Assembly: GCA_019722365.1 (NCBI GenBank)
Contig: JADFUC010000948.1
Location: forward strand, 30,475-94,474
Direction: 5' to 3'
Length of the DNA stretch: 64,000 nt
From: Lithospermum erythrorhizon
Lineage: Eukaryota; Streptophyta; Magnoliopsida; Boraginales; Boraginaceae
The notes under the pieces are model-generated. The model did not search any database and had not been told where the DNA came from. It saw nothing but the letters and a program-made list of their open reading frames with translations. Positions 46,690 to 59,837 of the stretch are shown here, piece by piece; position 1 is the stretch's first letter; the number at the start of each line of letters is the position of its first letter. Both the position numbers and the translations under genes were made by a program.

Positions 46690-47400
46690 GATTAATGGTT
46701 AAATGTGATTCTTTGGAACTTACTCGTTGTCGTTATAATAATAATAATTAGTCAATTATTATTATTATACAACTGCTATTATAGGCCTAGAGGTCACGCA
46801 CATCTAGGTGACGTTGAATTATGTTTACATTATGAAATTAAAGCCCATTGCTAAATTAGAGAGTTGATTGTAATCATGAATATTCTCAGTGGGATTTTTA
46901 CGTGATAATATAAAATATAAATTGGATAAAAGACTTCAGATTAATTAGCAGTAGTCATTAAATTTAATTCGATGTTGAATTGAGCTTGTTGGTAACTTGT
47001 TGGATTTTATTAACAACTTGTTAGTGTTTGATTCTTAGTTAATTCCCAAATTTACTTGAATTAGAGGCTCGTTAAGCTATACAAATTTTGGGCTTTAGGT
47101 TTGACCTATATTAAACATTGGTTTCAATGACTTTTTCATGGAAAATGACAAGCCTCTGCCATTTTCCTCCTATATGGCAGAAAATATCAAGGAAGAATTG
47201 AATTTATTTCTGTTTCACTCAAATGATAATTATTCTAGCGGCACAAATGTAGGGATTGACCTCATGGTGTGGAATAACTAGGGCACTACATTTGGAAGTC
47301 TCGATGGAGTAAAGGAGGCTTAAATTGAGGATTGACTTATTTAGCATCTACCTTAAAGAACATTTATTCATAATTGTAATTTATGTTTTTAGATTCAACC
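46690..47400 (+). repeat. Repeat X copy 2
   Basis: Matches 5410-6150: TCAATTATTATTATTATACA, GAGGTCACGC...GTGACGTTGAATTAT, GAGCTTGTTGGTAACTTGTT, TTAACAACTTGTTAGTGTTT, and GACCTATATTAAAC in place of the TATA box. Its left end is truncated relative to copy 1 (5297). It is inserted in copia C as copy 1 is in copia A, but at a different position. Confidence 0.5.
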
Positions 47401-49014
47401 TTCACATTATTTTGAGATAAGGGATGTATGAATTGGTGCTTTAATAAATATAATTCATACTAGATTCTATGATGGCCTCAGACCTACTCAAGATGTATTT
47501 TATCTAATTTGATTATTGACATAGTTGTTAGTTAATTTAGTTATTTAATGATTTATATATTTCTTCAATAGATATATTATATAAAACAACCATTTTATGA
47601 ATCATCATTTCAAATATGTTGATGTTTAATTGTTTCATGATTAGAGAGTTAAAAAGATAATTAATTTACATTTGGTGAGGGTAAGTCATTTTAGATTCTG
47701 AAGTTTGAAAAGTGCAGTCTGAGGTAATCATTATTATTTTAAGGTTCTTGATTTTTCGGAAGTTTTGATTTTTTAGATATAAAACATTTGTTTAATTTAC
47801 CCTTGTTTGGGTTTAACTCGAAAAAGTAAGTATTTTTTGATAAAGTCCAGCTTGAGCATTAAATAGTATTGTTGATGTTCAGTAAAATCCTATTTTGAAT
47901 TTTAGAGCCTCCAAATCTTTTTACAAAGTTTTAATTAATTTTATGACATTGAGAGAATGAATTACCAGCGGTCGCGAACTTGCGGACAGCATTAGAATAG
48001 CGTCCGGTCTCACGTTAAACAATGATCATTAGGCTTTTGACACGACACGTGTCAATTGGGCGGAGGTATTAAGATTTAGCCGTTGAAGTTAAATAAATCC
48101 GTTTAGAAAACCACAAATGTATTTTATGTAATTATTTTTATTTTAAATTATTAGTAGTATTAATTGGTTTAAATGTTAAATCATAAATTACATCATTAAG
48201 ATGATATATAATAGATAGCATTAAATTTGATATCTTTCCTTCATAGTATTTTCATTAGTATAATGTCACTTTATTTCAATTTTTGATAATTGTTCCATGA
48301 TTTAAATTGATATTATTGTAATAATTAGCAAGTGATAATAATGAGATATATTCAAATTCAAAATTTACATTAATTGATAATTAATGTTATAAAGTAATGG
48401 TATTTAATTAAATCAATTATGAACACATTTAATCTCATTCATTTAATATATATGACATTAATGCATTTATTGTTTAATATTTTGCGCATATATATATTCT
48501 TATGGAATGGAGAATATTTAGATATGACCCAAATTAATTTTATTTATTCTGATGCAAATGCAAGGAAATGTTGTAGAAAAACTATGGTCATTATTTCTTT
48601 GTTCTTGTATTCATTTACCCTTGAGCTTTGTGTCTTTGTCTAAATTAGGTTAGATAATGTACTATTGTGGTGGCATTGAAGATAGCATTTCACAAAGACG
48701 GCACTTGGAGAACTTGAGGTTTCAAGGAGCTGAAGAATACAAGACTTGCATACAAAGTCTTTGTAATGGACTTATGTTAGCATTTAAGCCCAACTACAAG
48801 TGATATAATAGGTCCTAGGGTCTTATCTATATCTAAATAATGTGTTATTTATTTATTTTCATGTTACTGTGCTTGAATATGTGCTATATGCGTAGTTAAA
48901 TAAAGTTAAATAGCATTAATCTCATAAATTAAAATTTAATGACGTATCGAAGCCAATTTTAAAAGTTGTGAAATCGATTACATTATTTGGGCTTTCTGTC
49001 CCTTTGAGAATATG
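47401..49014. other. AT-rich DNA, no gene recognised
   Basis: One short GC-richer patch (47965-48070). A 74-codon frame at 48419-48643 is hydrophobic by composition, without a motif. Text around 48660-48850 looks like LTR sequence but has no partner in the window. Confidence 0.4.
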
Positions 49015-50902
49015 AATTCATAGAGAGTCAATAGCGACTACTGCTCTAGTCATCACGTTCTATCTACCATGCTCTCACAAGTATACCAACCTGTCATACA
49101 TACTCAATCCGTGTACTTGAGGGAATGGACGATCGATAAATAATATGCATTCTTATGCAGTATAAGGCCAAACGCTTATCTGTAATATCAGGCCACCTTG
49201 AACAATGTACACGACAAGTGATCTTAAAGACTCATACACCGCTCTTATACAGTAAAGGCCAACCGCTAGTATGCAGCCACACCCGGCATCTGCAGCCTAG
49301 TGATAAAAGAGTCATACCGTAGTATAAGGCGATAGCGTCTACGTATCACATAAGGGAAGGAGAGTCGCTAACACTAATCATATATTTATAGGGTCATAAA
49401 TACTTAAGTCACCTCAAGTCACATGCTCAACCAAACTCTCAGCCAACCCATTCTTCTCTAGAAACTGATATGAAAGGACCGCGGCTAAAACATCTGCATG
49501 ATAAGCCGTCGATCTTACTTATGAAACAGGCCACGCGTCATAAATCAATCACTATCGCCGACAAGGGAGGCCGCACGTCATAAATCGATCCTTTATCGGC
49601 GACAAGGCCACGGAAATACTTAGAAATGCAGAGCAAGACCACGGAAATCGAAACATAAGTTGGGAGTTGAAACTATTACTTACTCGAGCAAATCTTGGTA
49701 ACCTACGAAATATAATCGCATAAATTGTAACATGGCTCTTCGATGATCGCATAGTACTTACCTGATAAACGTATATATATTATTCTCGCATAATCATACC
49801 ACAATGACATGTATATCATTCTCTATAATCATACCCTGGGCAGCCATGTTCACAGTTTAAAGTAAGTAAAGTAAGTACTTTTAGTGAGATAAGTACTACT
49901 CACGCTAGCTTCTACAAAAAGCCTTAACAATGCAGTAACTACTTGCTTGCAGTGATCAATGCCTAGCAAAAACATAGAAAGTATAATCAAAACCTACTAC
50001 ACTATACTTTGCGTTCTAGAAGATATACCAACTCTTAGTGGAGCGATTTCTAAGCGTTCTATAATGGCAGTTCTGAATATGAAATAATATATTCGGACCA
50101 CCTTGATCAGTTCCCGCTAGAATTCTTTATTACTTTAACATTTCATATCAACATAAGTCATTTTAGTCAATACCAGTCCGTAATTAACAACACTTTGCTC
50201 TCCAAAATATCAATTACAACTCCCTAATATAAATCACTTTCGGCCCTAACTCCACTTTAATCAATTTCTAATCATGATTCTAACCTTGATAGCTAAATAA
50301 GGTCCCAATTAAGCTCCTATGCAATTTAAAGTCTTATAAAATATCAATAACAAAAAGTCAACTAAAACCTAAAAGTCAACCCAACTATAACATCCCCAAA
50401 CAACCTCTAAATCATAATTCTTTAAGCCTATAAAATTCTTCTTTATTAAACTTATCATTAAAATTGGAGTTATGCCAAAGTCAAGCAAAGTCAAACAGTA
50501 AAATCAGCTCAAACTCCCCATCTTAAATACCTCAATTTGAGGAAAGATTGTAGGAAGCCTTAATAATCAACAGTCTTAATAAGCCACTAGATGAAGAAAA
50601 TGGAAGAGAAAAAATTCTTTGTTTGTGTAAGGGGCTTTTTTTTTCTGTCAAACTCGAGAATGGAGGAAGATATTTGTGTTTTCTTGTGTGTGAATAGTGG
50701 ATGATAAGGATGAGTAGCTCTTAACATAAGTCTTGGAATACAGGAGTTTGTGCGAAATCAAGTGAATCGGAGTTATCAAGCAAACAACGTCCCCAACCTT
50801 TCAGATTATCCCATTTGCTACTGCTAAATTATAAATGGGGTGAAAACCAAATGAATTTTCACAATTAATATTATTATAAAATTAACGAAGCAGGTTATTA
50901 CA
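49015..50902 (-). repeat. Chromoviral LTR, minus orientation (solo)
   Basis: Parallels 6710-8638 in order: CTCTAGTCATCAC, AATGGACGATCGATAA, TATAAGGCCA units (49140-49340), GCCGACAAGG.GGCC.CG units (49555-49645), GAAAGTATAATCAAAACCTA (49977), AAAAGTCAACTAAAACCTA, and a right end GCAGGTTATTACA at 50902. No coding domain adjoins either side, so it is most likely a solo LTR left by recombination. It is more diverged and shorter at its left end than the gypsy-1 LTR. Confidence 0.62.
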
Positions 50903-51636
50903 TATCATTCAATGACTTATATCCCTCGATCAGCTTGTATGTGAACATACAAACTAGGCCAGATTAACGTGCACTCCCACAACAAGAAATACAGTAGGGT
51001 TATTTCGGTTTATCTTTGTAAAGTTAATTTCAGTCTTATTAAAGTCATTTTCTACAAGTATCATTCAATTGTTTGTTATTAAAAATATCATGTTTTAAGA
51101 AGAATAGAATGACATTCCTCTGTCGAGAATCGCTTCTGAAACATAGATGGGAAATGTGAAATTCTTCCATATTCATCTGACATCCTCTTCTTGGTATAGG
51201 TCCAAGGAAAATAGTTTGAAATTTCAACTATTTATGGATGATTCAAACTTGAGCTCAATTATCTTTCATGCATTGTATCTGGCTACTACTATATTTATTT
51301 TGATAATCATGATAAAAAATCATGAGTCAAAAGCTTCGATTCTAAGGCAATGGTAGTTTAATATGACATAAGGATTTATAGCAAATTATTTGAGATATGA
51401 GGTTTTGCTCGAGCCTCGCTTTCTATTTACGTAGTATTATTTAATATCCTTCTTTACTGTGATTCTTGTTTAATATGGTTAATCGGTAATAACTTCAAAT
51501 TCGATTCTCATGCATTCGACTTTACAAGTGACGTGCGACGAATGATCAATATTGCTTGTGGTTTCTGAGCCATGAAAACATGTTTAAATCAGAATTCGTA
51601 AGAGAAAAGTTCATATTATTGGTGAAAATTGCAAGA
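50903..51636. other. No feature recognised
   Basis: AT-rich with short frames lacking motifs. A CACTCCCACAACAAGAAATA string at 50970 vaguely resembles a CACTA terminus but lacks a partner end. Confidence 0.4.
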
Positions 51637-51806
51637 TACTCCTTCGTTCACAGTTGTCTTTAATCGTTTGCATATAGATTAAGAAAATAAAAGTAGTCAA
51701 AAGTACATTAAAAATGTAAAAATATAATTTTCTATGCTAGAAGGAAAAATATTTTGAAATAAAAAATTAAGGCTAGAAAGATGGAAAGAGAGCAGGAGAG
51801 GGAGTA
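51637..51806. mobile_element. Second Stowaway-like MITE
   Basis: The left end is TACTCCTTCGTTCACAG and the right end is AGAGGGAGTA followed by CGGTA, an imperfect inverted pair with TA at both edges. About 170 bp, no coding capacity. It shares the CTCC(C)T...AGGGAG ends with the MITE at 30673 but not the interior, so it belongs to a different family. Confidence 0.55.
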
Positions 51807-53219
51807 CGGTAACATGTCTTGAAACGTAGATACCTGAGCGATTGAGGAATCCTTGATGATCGTTGTTATTATTTTTTTTATTAATTTGGCACATATTATA
51901 AATCACTTGAACAATCACATAAAAATTGTTTTTGGATGAGCAGTACATTAAATAAGCAGACAAAAGCGATAAAACGGTGGTTGAACCCTAAAATGAAAAT
52001 TGGGAATTATGCACTTAGAAATCAAATTGAACTTTCAAGATACTTTATTAGTTATTTCTGTGATCCCATTCTTCCTCGGCCCGTAAACCTACGGGCCCCT
52101 AACTCGACTGAAAGCGCTCTTCTCATCATCATTTTTCCGGCTTGACGTTTGTGGCCTATGATGATAGTCCCATTACGGTGTAACTATGATACTCTTGCAC
52201 TTTAAAGAACTCTTCATTTTCCTAAATACTCTTCGCTTATCAAGCATTATTATCTTTACAGCGATGATCTAGAAAATCAACACGATTATAAACTTTTAAC
52301 TATAAAGAAGATCCACCAACTCGAGGCAAGATCTAACACCATTGACGTAAATTTAAGGTAAAGGCGTTTATTGTGGATCAAAAAATGATGAAGTGTCAGT
52401 ATGAAATCTCTTGGTTAGGGATTTTTTATGTCCTCTTCTCTACTTGAGTACGCTGAGTGCTTGGAGTGATAACCTTGAAGTAAGTACGGCAACTTTTCTA
52501 GGAATTTCTTTGTTCGACCATGTTGGTTCTTTGTTGTACTCGTTGTCGTTTAGCTTGTTTCCATAGTGTAGTTTAAATTGAGGCTAACGTTAGGTACATG
52601 ATTGTCATTTTCTGAAGATTTCTTCCACGCCTCTGTATACACACAGTTCCTCGATTCCCAATTCTTATTATGGTTGGTACCTTTACCGCTCTTTATTTTG
52701 GCTGTCATTTTTGGTATATGACAACTTCTTTGTAGCCCTCTTTCATGCTCCAGCTGCGTCGGTTTGTCAACACATCGAGTACATTCTGCGTAACCCAATA
52801 CCGGTTTCCAAACTTTGTATAGTCTAACTACACCGGATGCCTTGTTCTCGGCATCTACGGAACCTCGGCGGGACCATCTGCCGCAATTTGAGCCACTTTT
52901 TAGTTTGGACGCTGAACATTAAACATGAACCAACAAATCTAAATACTTTCTGTTTTTTACACAGATCAATTATAGTTAAGTGCACTGTCGGCGAGCTTGA
53001 CCTCGATCTTCCCCGAAACCACCGAGGGCATTCGCGCCAGTTACTAATGCAGGCTTATCGATCATTTGGAGAATGGAAATTCGAGAGGACATCATTTAAA
53101 CTTTAATGGTGATTTTTTATCAAACACATGGTGTGCAACCTTGACATTCTACCTTTCCAGTTACTTTGAAGACCCCGGCTTAAATATGTAAAATGTGAAT
53201 GCTTACAAAGTATATGACA
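51807..53219. other. Unassigned stretch with small frames
   Basis: Frames of 60-90 codons exist (minus 52550-52798, cysteine- and histidine-containing; plus 52837-53106), but none shows a motif I recognise. Coding origin, perhaps transposon gag, cannot be excluded. Confidence 0.35.
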
Positions 53220-53599
53220 GAGAATACATCTAACAAACACATTCAGGCAAATAACTTTCATTCATAGTCTTTGCCCAAAGCCAACCCCAAATAGAATATT
53301 AAAAGGCTTAGATAAATGTGTTCATGATTAAAAGATTGTCTATTGATATTAGAGGTGAACTTTCAGACCTACCAAGTTCAGTTTGAAATGTGGACAATGG
53401 ATTTTTCGTCAAGCATTATGTAACGACCGCCTTGGTCACTTCGCCTGGGGTAGTAAATGTCTTCTCCTCTCCCAGTCGCTATTCATTGAATTGACAAACT
53501 TTGTTTAAAAAACCGTTAGAGCGTGGCAGTTTGATAAAAATATCATAAAATAGTTGGCTGAAACCTTTAAAACAACCTTCGTGGCATTTCACACAGCTA

Positions 53600-53863
53600 G
53601 GCAAAAACATAAAACACACTGACAAAAATGCTAGCATCTTGTATTTCCAAAACTAATGCTTCTTTGAAAAATTGAAGAGAACAAGAGGATCTGGCCACCC
53701 TTCTAAATAGGAATCACTGGGCTTATTTGAAAATTTTGTCGATCGCGAGGTGGGAAGGGAGTAGAGACTCGGCGACTTATTTGACTTGGATAACTTTCCA
53801 CTTCAGATATAGTATACAACAGATACATTAAGTGCATGCTTATTAAGATGAATAAATGGTTTA

Positions 53864-53911
<48 letters not shown>

Positions 53912-55713
53912 CATGCCATATATATATAACAGAAATAACTTCTCCCGGGCGTCATACTTGATAATGCCATAAATAATGGCATCTTGAACTGAAACTGCGT
54001 TAACTCATATTTCACCTCATGACAAACAAGTAACTAGTAAAATTTTACTGACACGTTAATACATGACCAGATAGGCAGTTCACAAAGGAAACCCTGATAA
54101 CCTCAAATATAACAATTCATCCTTTTCTCCCCTTGAGCATGACAACAGCATATTATATGATTCATCCTTTTCCAGTGTCACACCGCCGAACACCCATCGT
54201 CAGCGTCCACAAATCGCGGGTAATGTCAAACCTGACAAGCTTTGCAGTTTCAAAGTAATATATACTGATACAACCAAATGTACAAAACTGCCTTTCAGCC
54301 AGGAGATACCTTCAGTACTTACACATGATTATACCGACATGAATACAGAATCGCTCGGCTAAACATACTAAAATTTCACTAAAACATAGATGTGCTCTTT
54401 TAAATACTATCAAATAACTTTGTAATGCTTCAATGCGACTACTTTCGTCGCGATTCTGATCTCCGATAACACACTAGGATATAATTTAATACATTAATGT
54501 GACAATTTACATTAACGCCCCAAACATAATAAGATATGTGGTGATAAATCCCATGTAAGGAAGTACTGGCTGGCGCCCCAATGATCGATAAATCTCGCTG
54601 TTGCGTCCAGTGCAGGCGAACACATTACAAAATAAAATCCGACTCGTAACCATGAATACTTTTTATCCTAATTTAAAATACCGGGGCTTTTTAACGTTTG
54701 GTTATAAATTTACAACTTATGGAAAGATTACTAGTTATGTTTTCAATAACAATCTCGATAATGAACACTCAACACTGCGGACTAAATTAGATAATCAAAC
54801 TATGCTCTTATTCAAACTCCCAAAATTTCCAAATAATTTCAATAATTCCAATTTATTTTTCTGATCAATTCCAACCTTAACTCTCATTTTAATGTCCCTA
54901 AGTTCGTTTACTACCCAAAATCCTCACGATTAATTCTAACCTATTTGTTCCCCAACATAATTCATATTTGTATCCCCAGCTTGATCCATAATGGTATTCC
55001 TTAACTTATTTACATTAACATTTTGTGAAAGTCAACTTTCCGCGATGCAGTCAATTCACTAACAACCTTCCTACACAAATATTTGATCATTATCCAATTC
55101 TTATATTACAATAATTTAGGCTAAGCGATAATTACATTAATAATTTATCCAAAAATCAAAGTCAACCAAAATTCCATCAATGCGCTAAAAACATTCAAAA
55201 TTTCACATCAAACACCATATTTCAATCCAAGAATAACTAATCTACAATCCAAGAAATCAATTAGACAATAAAATTCAAAATCAAAAGTCAACAAAGTCAA
55301 AGTTGGAAATTTCTAAAGGAGGATACTAAAATATAGCACCTTTTGCATGAAACAGCGGAGATGATGAGGAGAAACTTCTCGAAATTTTATTTCAGCAAGG
55401 TCAGGAGAAAATTGAGATAGAAAAGTAAAAAAAAACAAAGGCAATCGTTGTCCAAATGAAGGGAAAATTGGTTGGGTTCTTGGGCTTAATATGCGGTCTG
55501 CTTAAGTGGGCGGTGATTGGGGTTGGGCAGAAAGCCCAACCCGTGAAATCCAGAACCTAATTCGCTCGATACCTCTCGTTTTTTAAACATCCAGACAACT
55601 AACTTCAGTGCTAGCATTATGAACATAAAATATTAAGTGGGTCCCAATTTACGGAAGAAAATTAAAAATCTCATATTTTAATTTATTTTATTTCATCACC
55701 AAATGCAGTTATT
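53600..55713 (-). repeat. 3' LTR of gypsy-2 (chromovirus)
   Basis: Non-coding segment ending at a polypurine-like GTTAGGTGGGTAGAAC (minus, 55714-55735), directly next to the integrase/chromodomain remnant. The part at 55170-55450 has the AAAGTCAACAAAGTCAAAG-type closing text and a leader-like GAGATGATGAGGAGAAAC, as in the other chromoviral LTRs. A (TA)n tract lies inside. The left boundary is not defined. Confidence 0.5.
53867..53907. repeat. (TA)n microsatellite
   Basis: About 20 uninterrupted TA units, with a shorter TATATATATA tract 17 bp downstream. Confidence 0.9.
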
Positions 55714-55719
55714 GTTCTA

Positions 55720-56395
55720 CCCACCTAACAAAAATTTTGCCCTAAAATTCTCAACCTAAACTACAAAGTATAGATAATGACGAATCATTAACCTGAATGA
55801 CCCAGTACAGGAATTGTGTTCCTCATATCCTCTATGGCTCCCATTGGCTTCCTCAACAGTGGTCCTCTGAAAACTTTTACCAATTTCTATGCATTCAATG
55901 GCTTCTCTTTTAGATTAAAGTCTCTTTGATCCCTATTAGATCAAATACCATCGAGTCCTTTGAAACTACAGATATCACATTTCGTCCAGCGCATTACTTC
56001 CTCAGCAAGACAATGAGCTTGCATCATGAATCCTCTCCAATTCTAGAAAGCGAGGAGGCCAACCGTGGTAGCTCTTGCTCCACGCTGTCAAGATTTCCAG
56101 CGGTGTCTTGAGGACTCAGCTTCCCTCTTCTCGAACACCATTCACGCGCTTCCATGGAGACTCTTAATACTCGTCCTTTTCGAGCGACAAATCTACTCGG
56201 CGCCGATCGGCATACTTAACATGCATCACTGCTTCGTCCTCGGAATGTTGTTGTATGCACCTTCACTTCTCTCTCTATCGAACTCTCACCAACTCGGACC
56301 CATAAATCTTTCTTTCCCTGCCTCGTTTCCAACTGCCAGTCCCTACGCCTCAGGTAATACAAAAGCCGAGCGGTGCCATCCAGTACGGGCTTGAA
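55720..56395 (-). pseudogene. Gypsy-2 integrase C-terminus and chromodomain
   Basis: Minus strand: KYADRRRVDLSLEKDEY (about 56170-56215) and, further down, REEGKLSPQDTAG (about 56105-56130), equivalent to KYADHRRVDLSFEV and GKLSPRYIGPF of gypsy-1. A chromodomain remnant lies at about 55800-55890: LVKVFRGP, then in another frame TVEEAN, then EDMRNTIP. It is a truncated chromovirus; everything upstream of the integrase C-terminus is missing and copia E's LTR begins just to the right. Confidence 0.65.
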
Positions 56396-56439
56396 AGCCC
56401 ATTATTATAAAGCAGACTTCCTGTTTTAGGCATTGCTTC

Positions 56440-57747
56440 CTAGATTTAACCTTAGAGGGATGAATAAGGTTTTAAATTTAGTTATTAACTTTTGAGTTTA
56501 AATTTAATAATGCGGAATTAATGAACAAAAGAAATAGACTAATTAGCGATGAACCCGACTACTGACTCGAAATGATTAGTCAATGATATAAATAATCAAA
56601 TTGATTAGCAATAAAATAAGAATGCTTATGATAAAAGGCAAGGAAAGAAATACGATACTACGATTTTATGATTTCGGTTCCCCTCTTTGCTTTCGACCGT
56701 GTGGCTTTCAACCTACGGGATTTTGGCAAAAGATAAAGCTCTTGAAGAAATGTTTGATTCTGCAATGACTTCTCGAGACTATTATCGAACACTGACACTC
56801 CAATAAAGTGACGAAATTTACTCGCTAAAGGATTTCGAGCTCTAATCGGCCTAGATTACAGGGCCAATAACACCTCTCGGGATTTCACTCTCTTTATCAG
56901 CCTAGAATAAGCGACCTATGAAAAATATTTTTAAAGTTTCCTGTTAAACTAAAGTTGAGAAATGTAATTTTCATGACTAGGAAATCTGCAAAAGATAATG
57001 TGAATTAAATGTAGGGGTGCTGACATGGGTGAATGCTTAGAAAATTAGGTCAAAAGATTTACAAGAAGTTGTTGGTCTTTTGAAAGAGCTTATATAATTG
57101 CACAAAATATGAGCTAAAAGAGCCGCGTCGTGACCTGGCCGAGGCCGGGGGGGTCTGGGTATTTCCGATAAGGCCCAAGTGCAACGGCTATAAGCCCGCT
57201 CACCCGGCCTTCAGGCCCTATCGGAGGTAACTGGGGTCTCGATCATCGGGACCCTGCTCGAGAGAGGTATGTAGCCAGACGAGGGGGTCTCGAGGAGTCT
57301 CGATCATCGGGACAGGGCCCTCTAGGTAGGGGATCTCGATGGTTCGAAGGTTCAATTCCAAAATAAAGATCGTTTCAAGCCAATTCTCATAAACGAAGTA
57401 GCCTGATCATTTATGCGAGACTTCTATATGGTCAATCATCTTTAGGATTAGAGACTACGGACTATCGATTTACAATAGATTAAATGTAAAAGTCATTGCT
57501 GCCGTATTTAGAAAGCGTCGATATACTATGATTAGGGGGGTTTCGCCTGGCCTTATGAGTGATAAAGAACAGAGCTCCTTGAAAGGCAGCGTTTGATAAG
57601 ACTCATCCATGAGCCTCAGAGACATCGATCAACATTTAAGCGGCAGACATATTAAAGAATAAACACAGATATGTTCACTTGGCAGGATTAGTTAAGTTAA
57701 ACTGTTATCTTGAAAATGGGGTTTGAATGGAATACCATTATTCAACA
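56440..57747 (-). repeat. 3' LTR of copia E
   Basis: Minus strand start TGTTGAATAATGG at 57747, directly after the polypurine tract. A TATA box (ATTATATAAGCTC) lies at about 57086-57098. A GC-rich upstream half carries repeated GGGGTCTCGAT motifs (57230-57345). The U5-like text CCCGTAGGTTGAAAGCCACA (56703-56722) resembles that of copia LTRs. The left end near 56440 is approximate. Confidence 0.62.
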
Positions 57748-57762
57748 AACTCCCCTTTTTAT
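57748..57762 (-). promoter_or_regulatory. Polypurine tract of copia E
   Basis: Minus strand AAAAAGGGGAGTT immediately before the LTR start. It has the same GGGGAGTT core as in copia A and B. Confidence 0.72.
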
Positions 57763-57789
57763 GATAACAAATTGACTTACGTAAGGAAG

Positions 57790-59616
57790 AAATGAACAAA
57801 AGCAACTTCACTTGACATAAGATTCCCAGAGGCTTTCTCTTCGAAATAAGAGCCATAATAATCCATGGATGACATATGATGAAGGGGCAAAATAATGGCG
57901 TAGCGAGAGATGGTAATTAAGCATTAAACAAGCTATACCTAAGAAAGAAACATCACGAGTTATCATAAGAAAACCATATAAAACCATAGCAAACTAAAGT
58001 TTAAGACCACAGCGAAGCATAAGTCACCTCCCGCTGGATGTACGTGAAAGGCCTGAACAAAAAAGGAATAAACAAGGCATAAACAAAAGCAAAACACAGA
58101 ATTAAAGGTCCGAAGCCATCAAATCCTTTAGTTTGTATCTTTGGACCACCTTCATAGCAATGAAGAATGATCCATGCCATTCGCCCAAATTAAATCGTAT
58201 CATCGATAATATAATCTTGGCCGATCCCAGGAGAAAGTAGTGGATGCAGTAGATGCGGATGTACTCGTACCCACTGACTAGGGCAGTATCCTCGACCCTC
58301 GGCTTTCGTCATCGAATGCGCTAAATATTTCTTGTTGGCACTTCATCTTCTCATTAGCATCTCCCAAGAAACAAGAAAATTTCGTAATCCGCACTACGTA
58401 GTCCTTTGTACTTGTTTTTCATGAGAAGTTTAACTTGTCCTTTCATAAGAAGCATGATTATCTCTATGGCTTGTTGCCTCCGTGCAATCTCATTAAGCCT
58501 AGTGTCGTGGTCTTTAAACATGCATTCCTACCGCCTCGCAGGAGCCTCATTTATGTTATGTCACCCTCTCCATTAGTCGTACGTCCGCTTCATCCTCGTC
58601 CAGTCACCATCATTGACATCTTCGTCACATCCGAAAATCACAGGGGTCCCAGTCATCGGCTTCACAAGCCATTTCCTCCCATTCATGGTTAGGATTGCTC
58701 TTGATTCTCCCCTTTGAGCCAATTTGCCTCCATTTCTACCAAGATAGTTATTGTGATATGATGAATGCAATCTATAAGTAGATCTTTGGTAATCCTATGT
58801 GTGCCCACTATCGATATGGCATACCCCAAGGCTTCTATCTCCCCGAGACTCATTTATATGTGTAGGCATCAATATTACGGAAGAGTTGTTGCCTTAGTAT
58901 TGCCCATGCAGTGACTAAATGGCAAACCCGATAATGATCGGAAGATTGTCGTTAGCGGCAAAAACTTATGTCATTGAATTTACAACCACTACCAGTTACT
59001 ATCTTACTGAACAGGGACCAAAGGACCCATAAATACGTATTGGCGAATCTTGCCTCCCAGGTGTACAAATGTAAAAACCAGGAAAATACCCCCTTGCTTT
59101 TCGATACCCGTTCTAAACATCTACCGTTATTGACATTTAGGTTACATTAGCATGGAGGCTGATCTCGTCATTTGGAATACGCATCTACCCGCGTAACTAC
59201 CAAAGCCATTCTGAAGACAACCCAGTCCTCTAAAATTTCTCATCTTATATTCAAAACGATCTCGATTAAACTCCAAGCTTAATATTGAGATTATTGCTAC
59301 TAAGTGTGAATGATAACATGCTCATAGAAAAAGTAAACCCGATCGGAAGATATTATTAGGACTTACCAATTTCTCCATTTTGAAATTTGACTCTCGAATG
59401 TAATACTGAAATTATCCGTCATGTGTACCGTCTTCTGGGGAATGTTGGGCTTCCCGATTCTTCCACTTTTCCTCTCTGCAAAAGCAATGGATTCACATTT
59501 TCACTTGCTTGTGGATTAGAGGAACTTCCACCTTGATAGAGGACAACTTGGCTAGAGGATTTGGGGTTTTGTGTTCTTGCCCTCTTTTTGGTTTGTTTTG
59601 AAGGGTTTGAGGCCAT
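57790..59616 (-). pseudogene. PTPD (Transposase_32-type) extra ORF of copia E, broken
   Basis: A clear start: ATG at 59616 in MASNPSKQTKKRARTQNPKS, followed by a serine/asparagine-rich tail (open to 59419). This basic, low-complexity N-terminus is typical of this class of ORF. The preceding leader includes TTCAAAATTCATCATAAA. A downstream piece at 58573-58770 reads LGRNGGKLAQRGESRAIL and KPMTGTPVIFGCDEDVND, in the position of the domain's C-terminal part. The central domain is too decayed to read confidently, so the assignment rests on position, size (about 1.8 kb) and N-terminus. Function unknown. Confidence 0.5.
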
Positions 59617-59837
59617 TTTATGATGAATTTTGAAGTAAAGAATAGTGTTTAGGTTGGTAGAAGGAAATGTAGTGGTGCAGGTGATAAATGGTGAATCTTT
59701 GATAAATTATTGAAGGGGAAGGGTTGAAGGTGGTGAGATTATGAGTGTATTAGGGTTGAAGATTTGGGAAATTAGGTTGGAAATCAAGAAGAAATGGGTG
59801 ATAGGGTAATTACAAGGTCGATTCATTCGAGACCACA

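Noticed and set aside
50970..51000. CACTCCCACAACAAGAAATA as a CACTA left terminus
   Set aside because: It differs from CACTACAA at key bases, and I found no matching TTGTAGTG end, subterminal repeats or transposase to its right.
52550..53106. CTRC/CH-containing frame as a zinc-finger gene
   Set aside because: No second metal-binding pair at a sensible spacing and no recognisable domain; kept only as unassigned.
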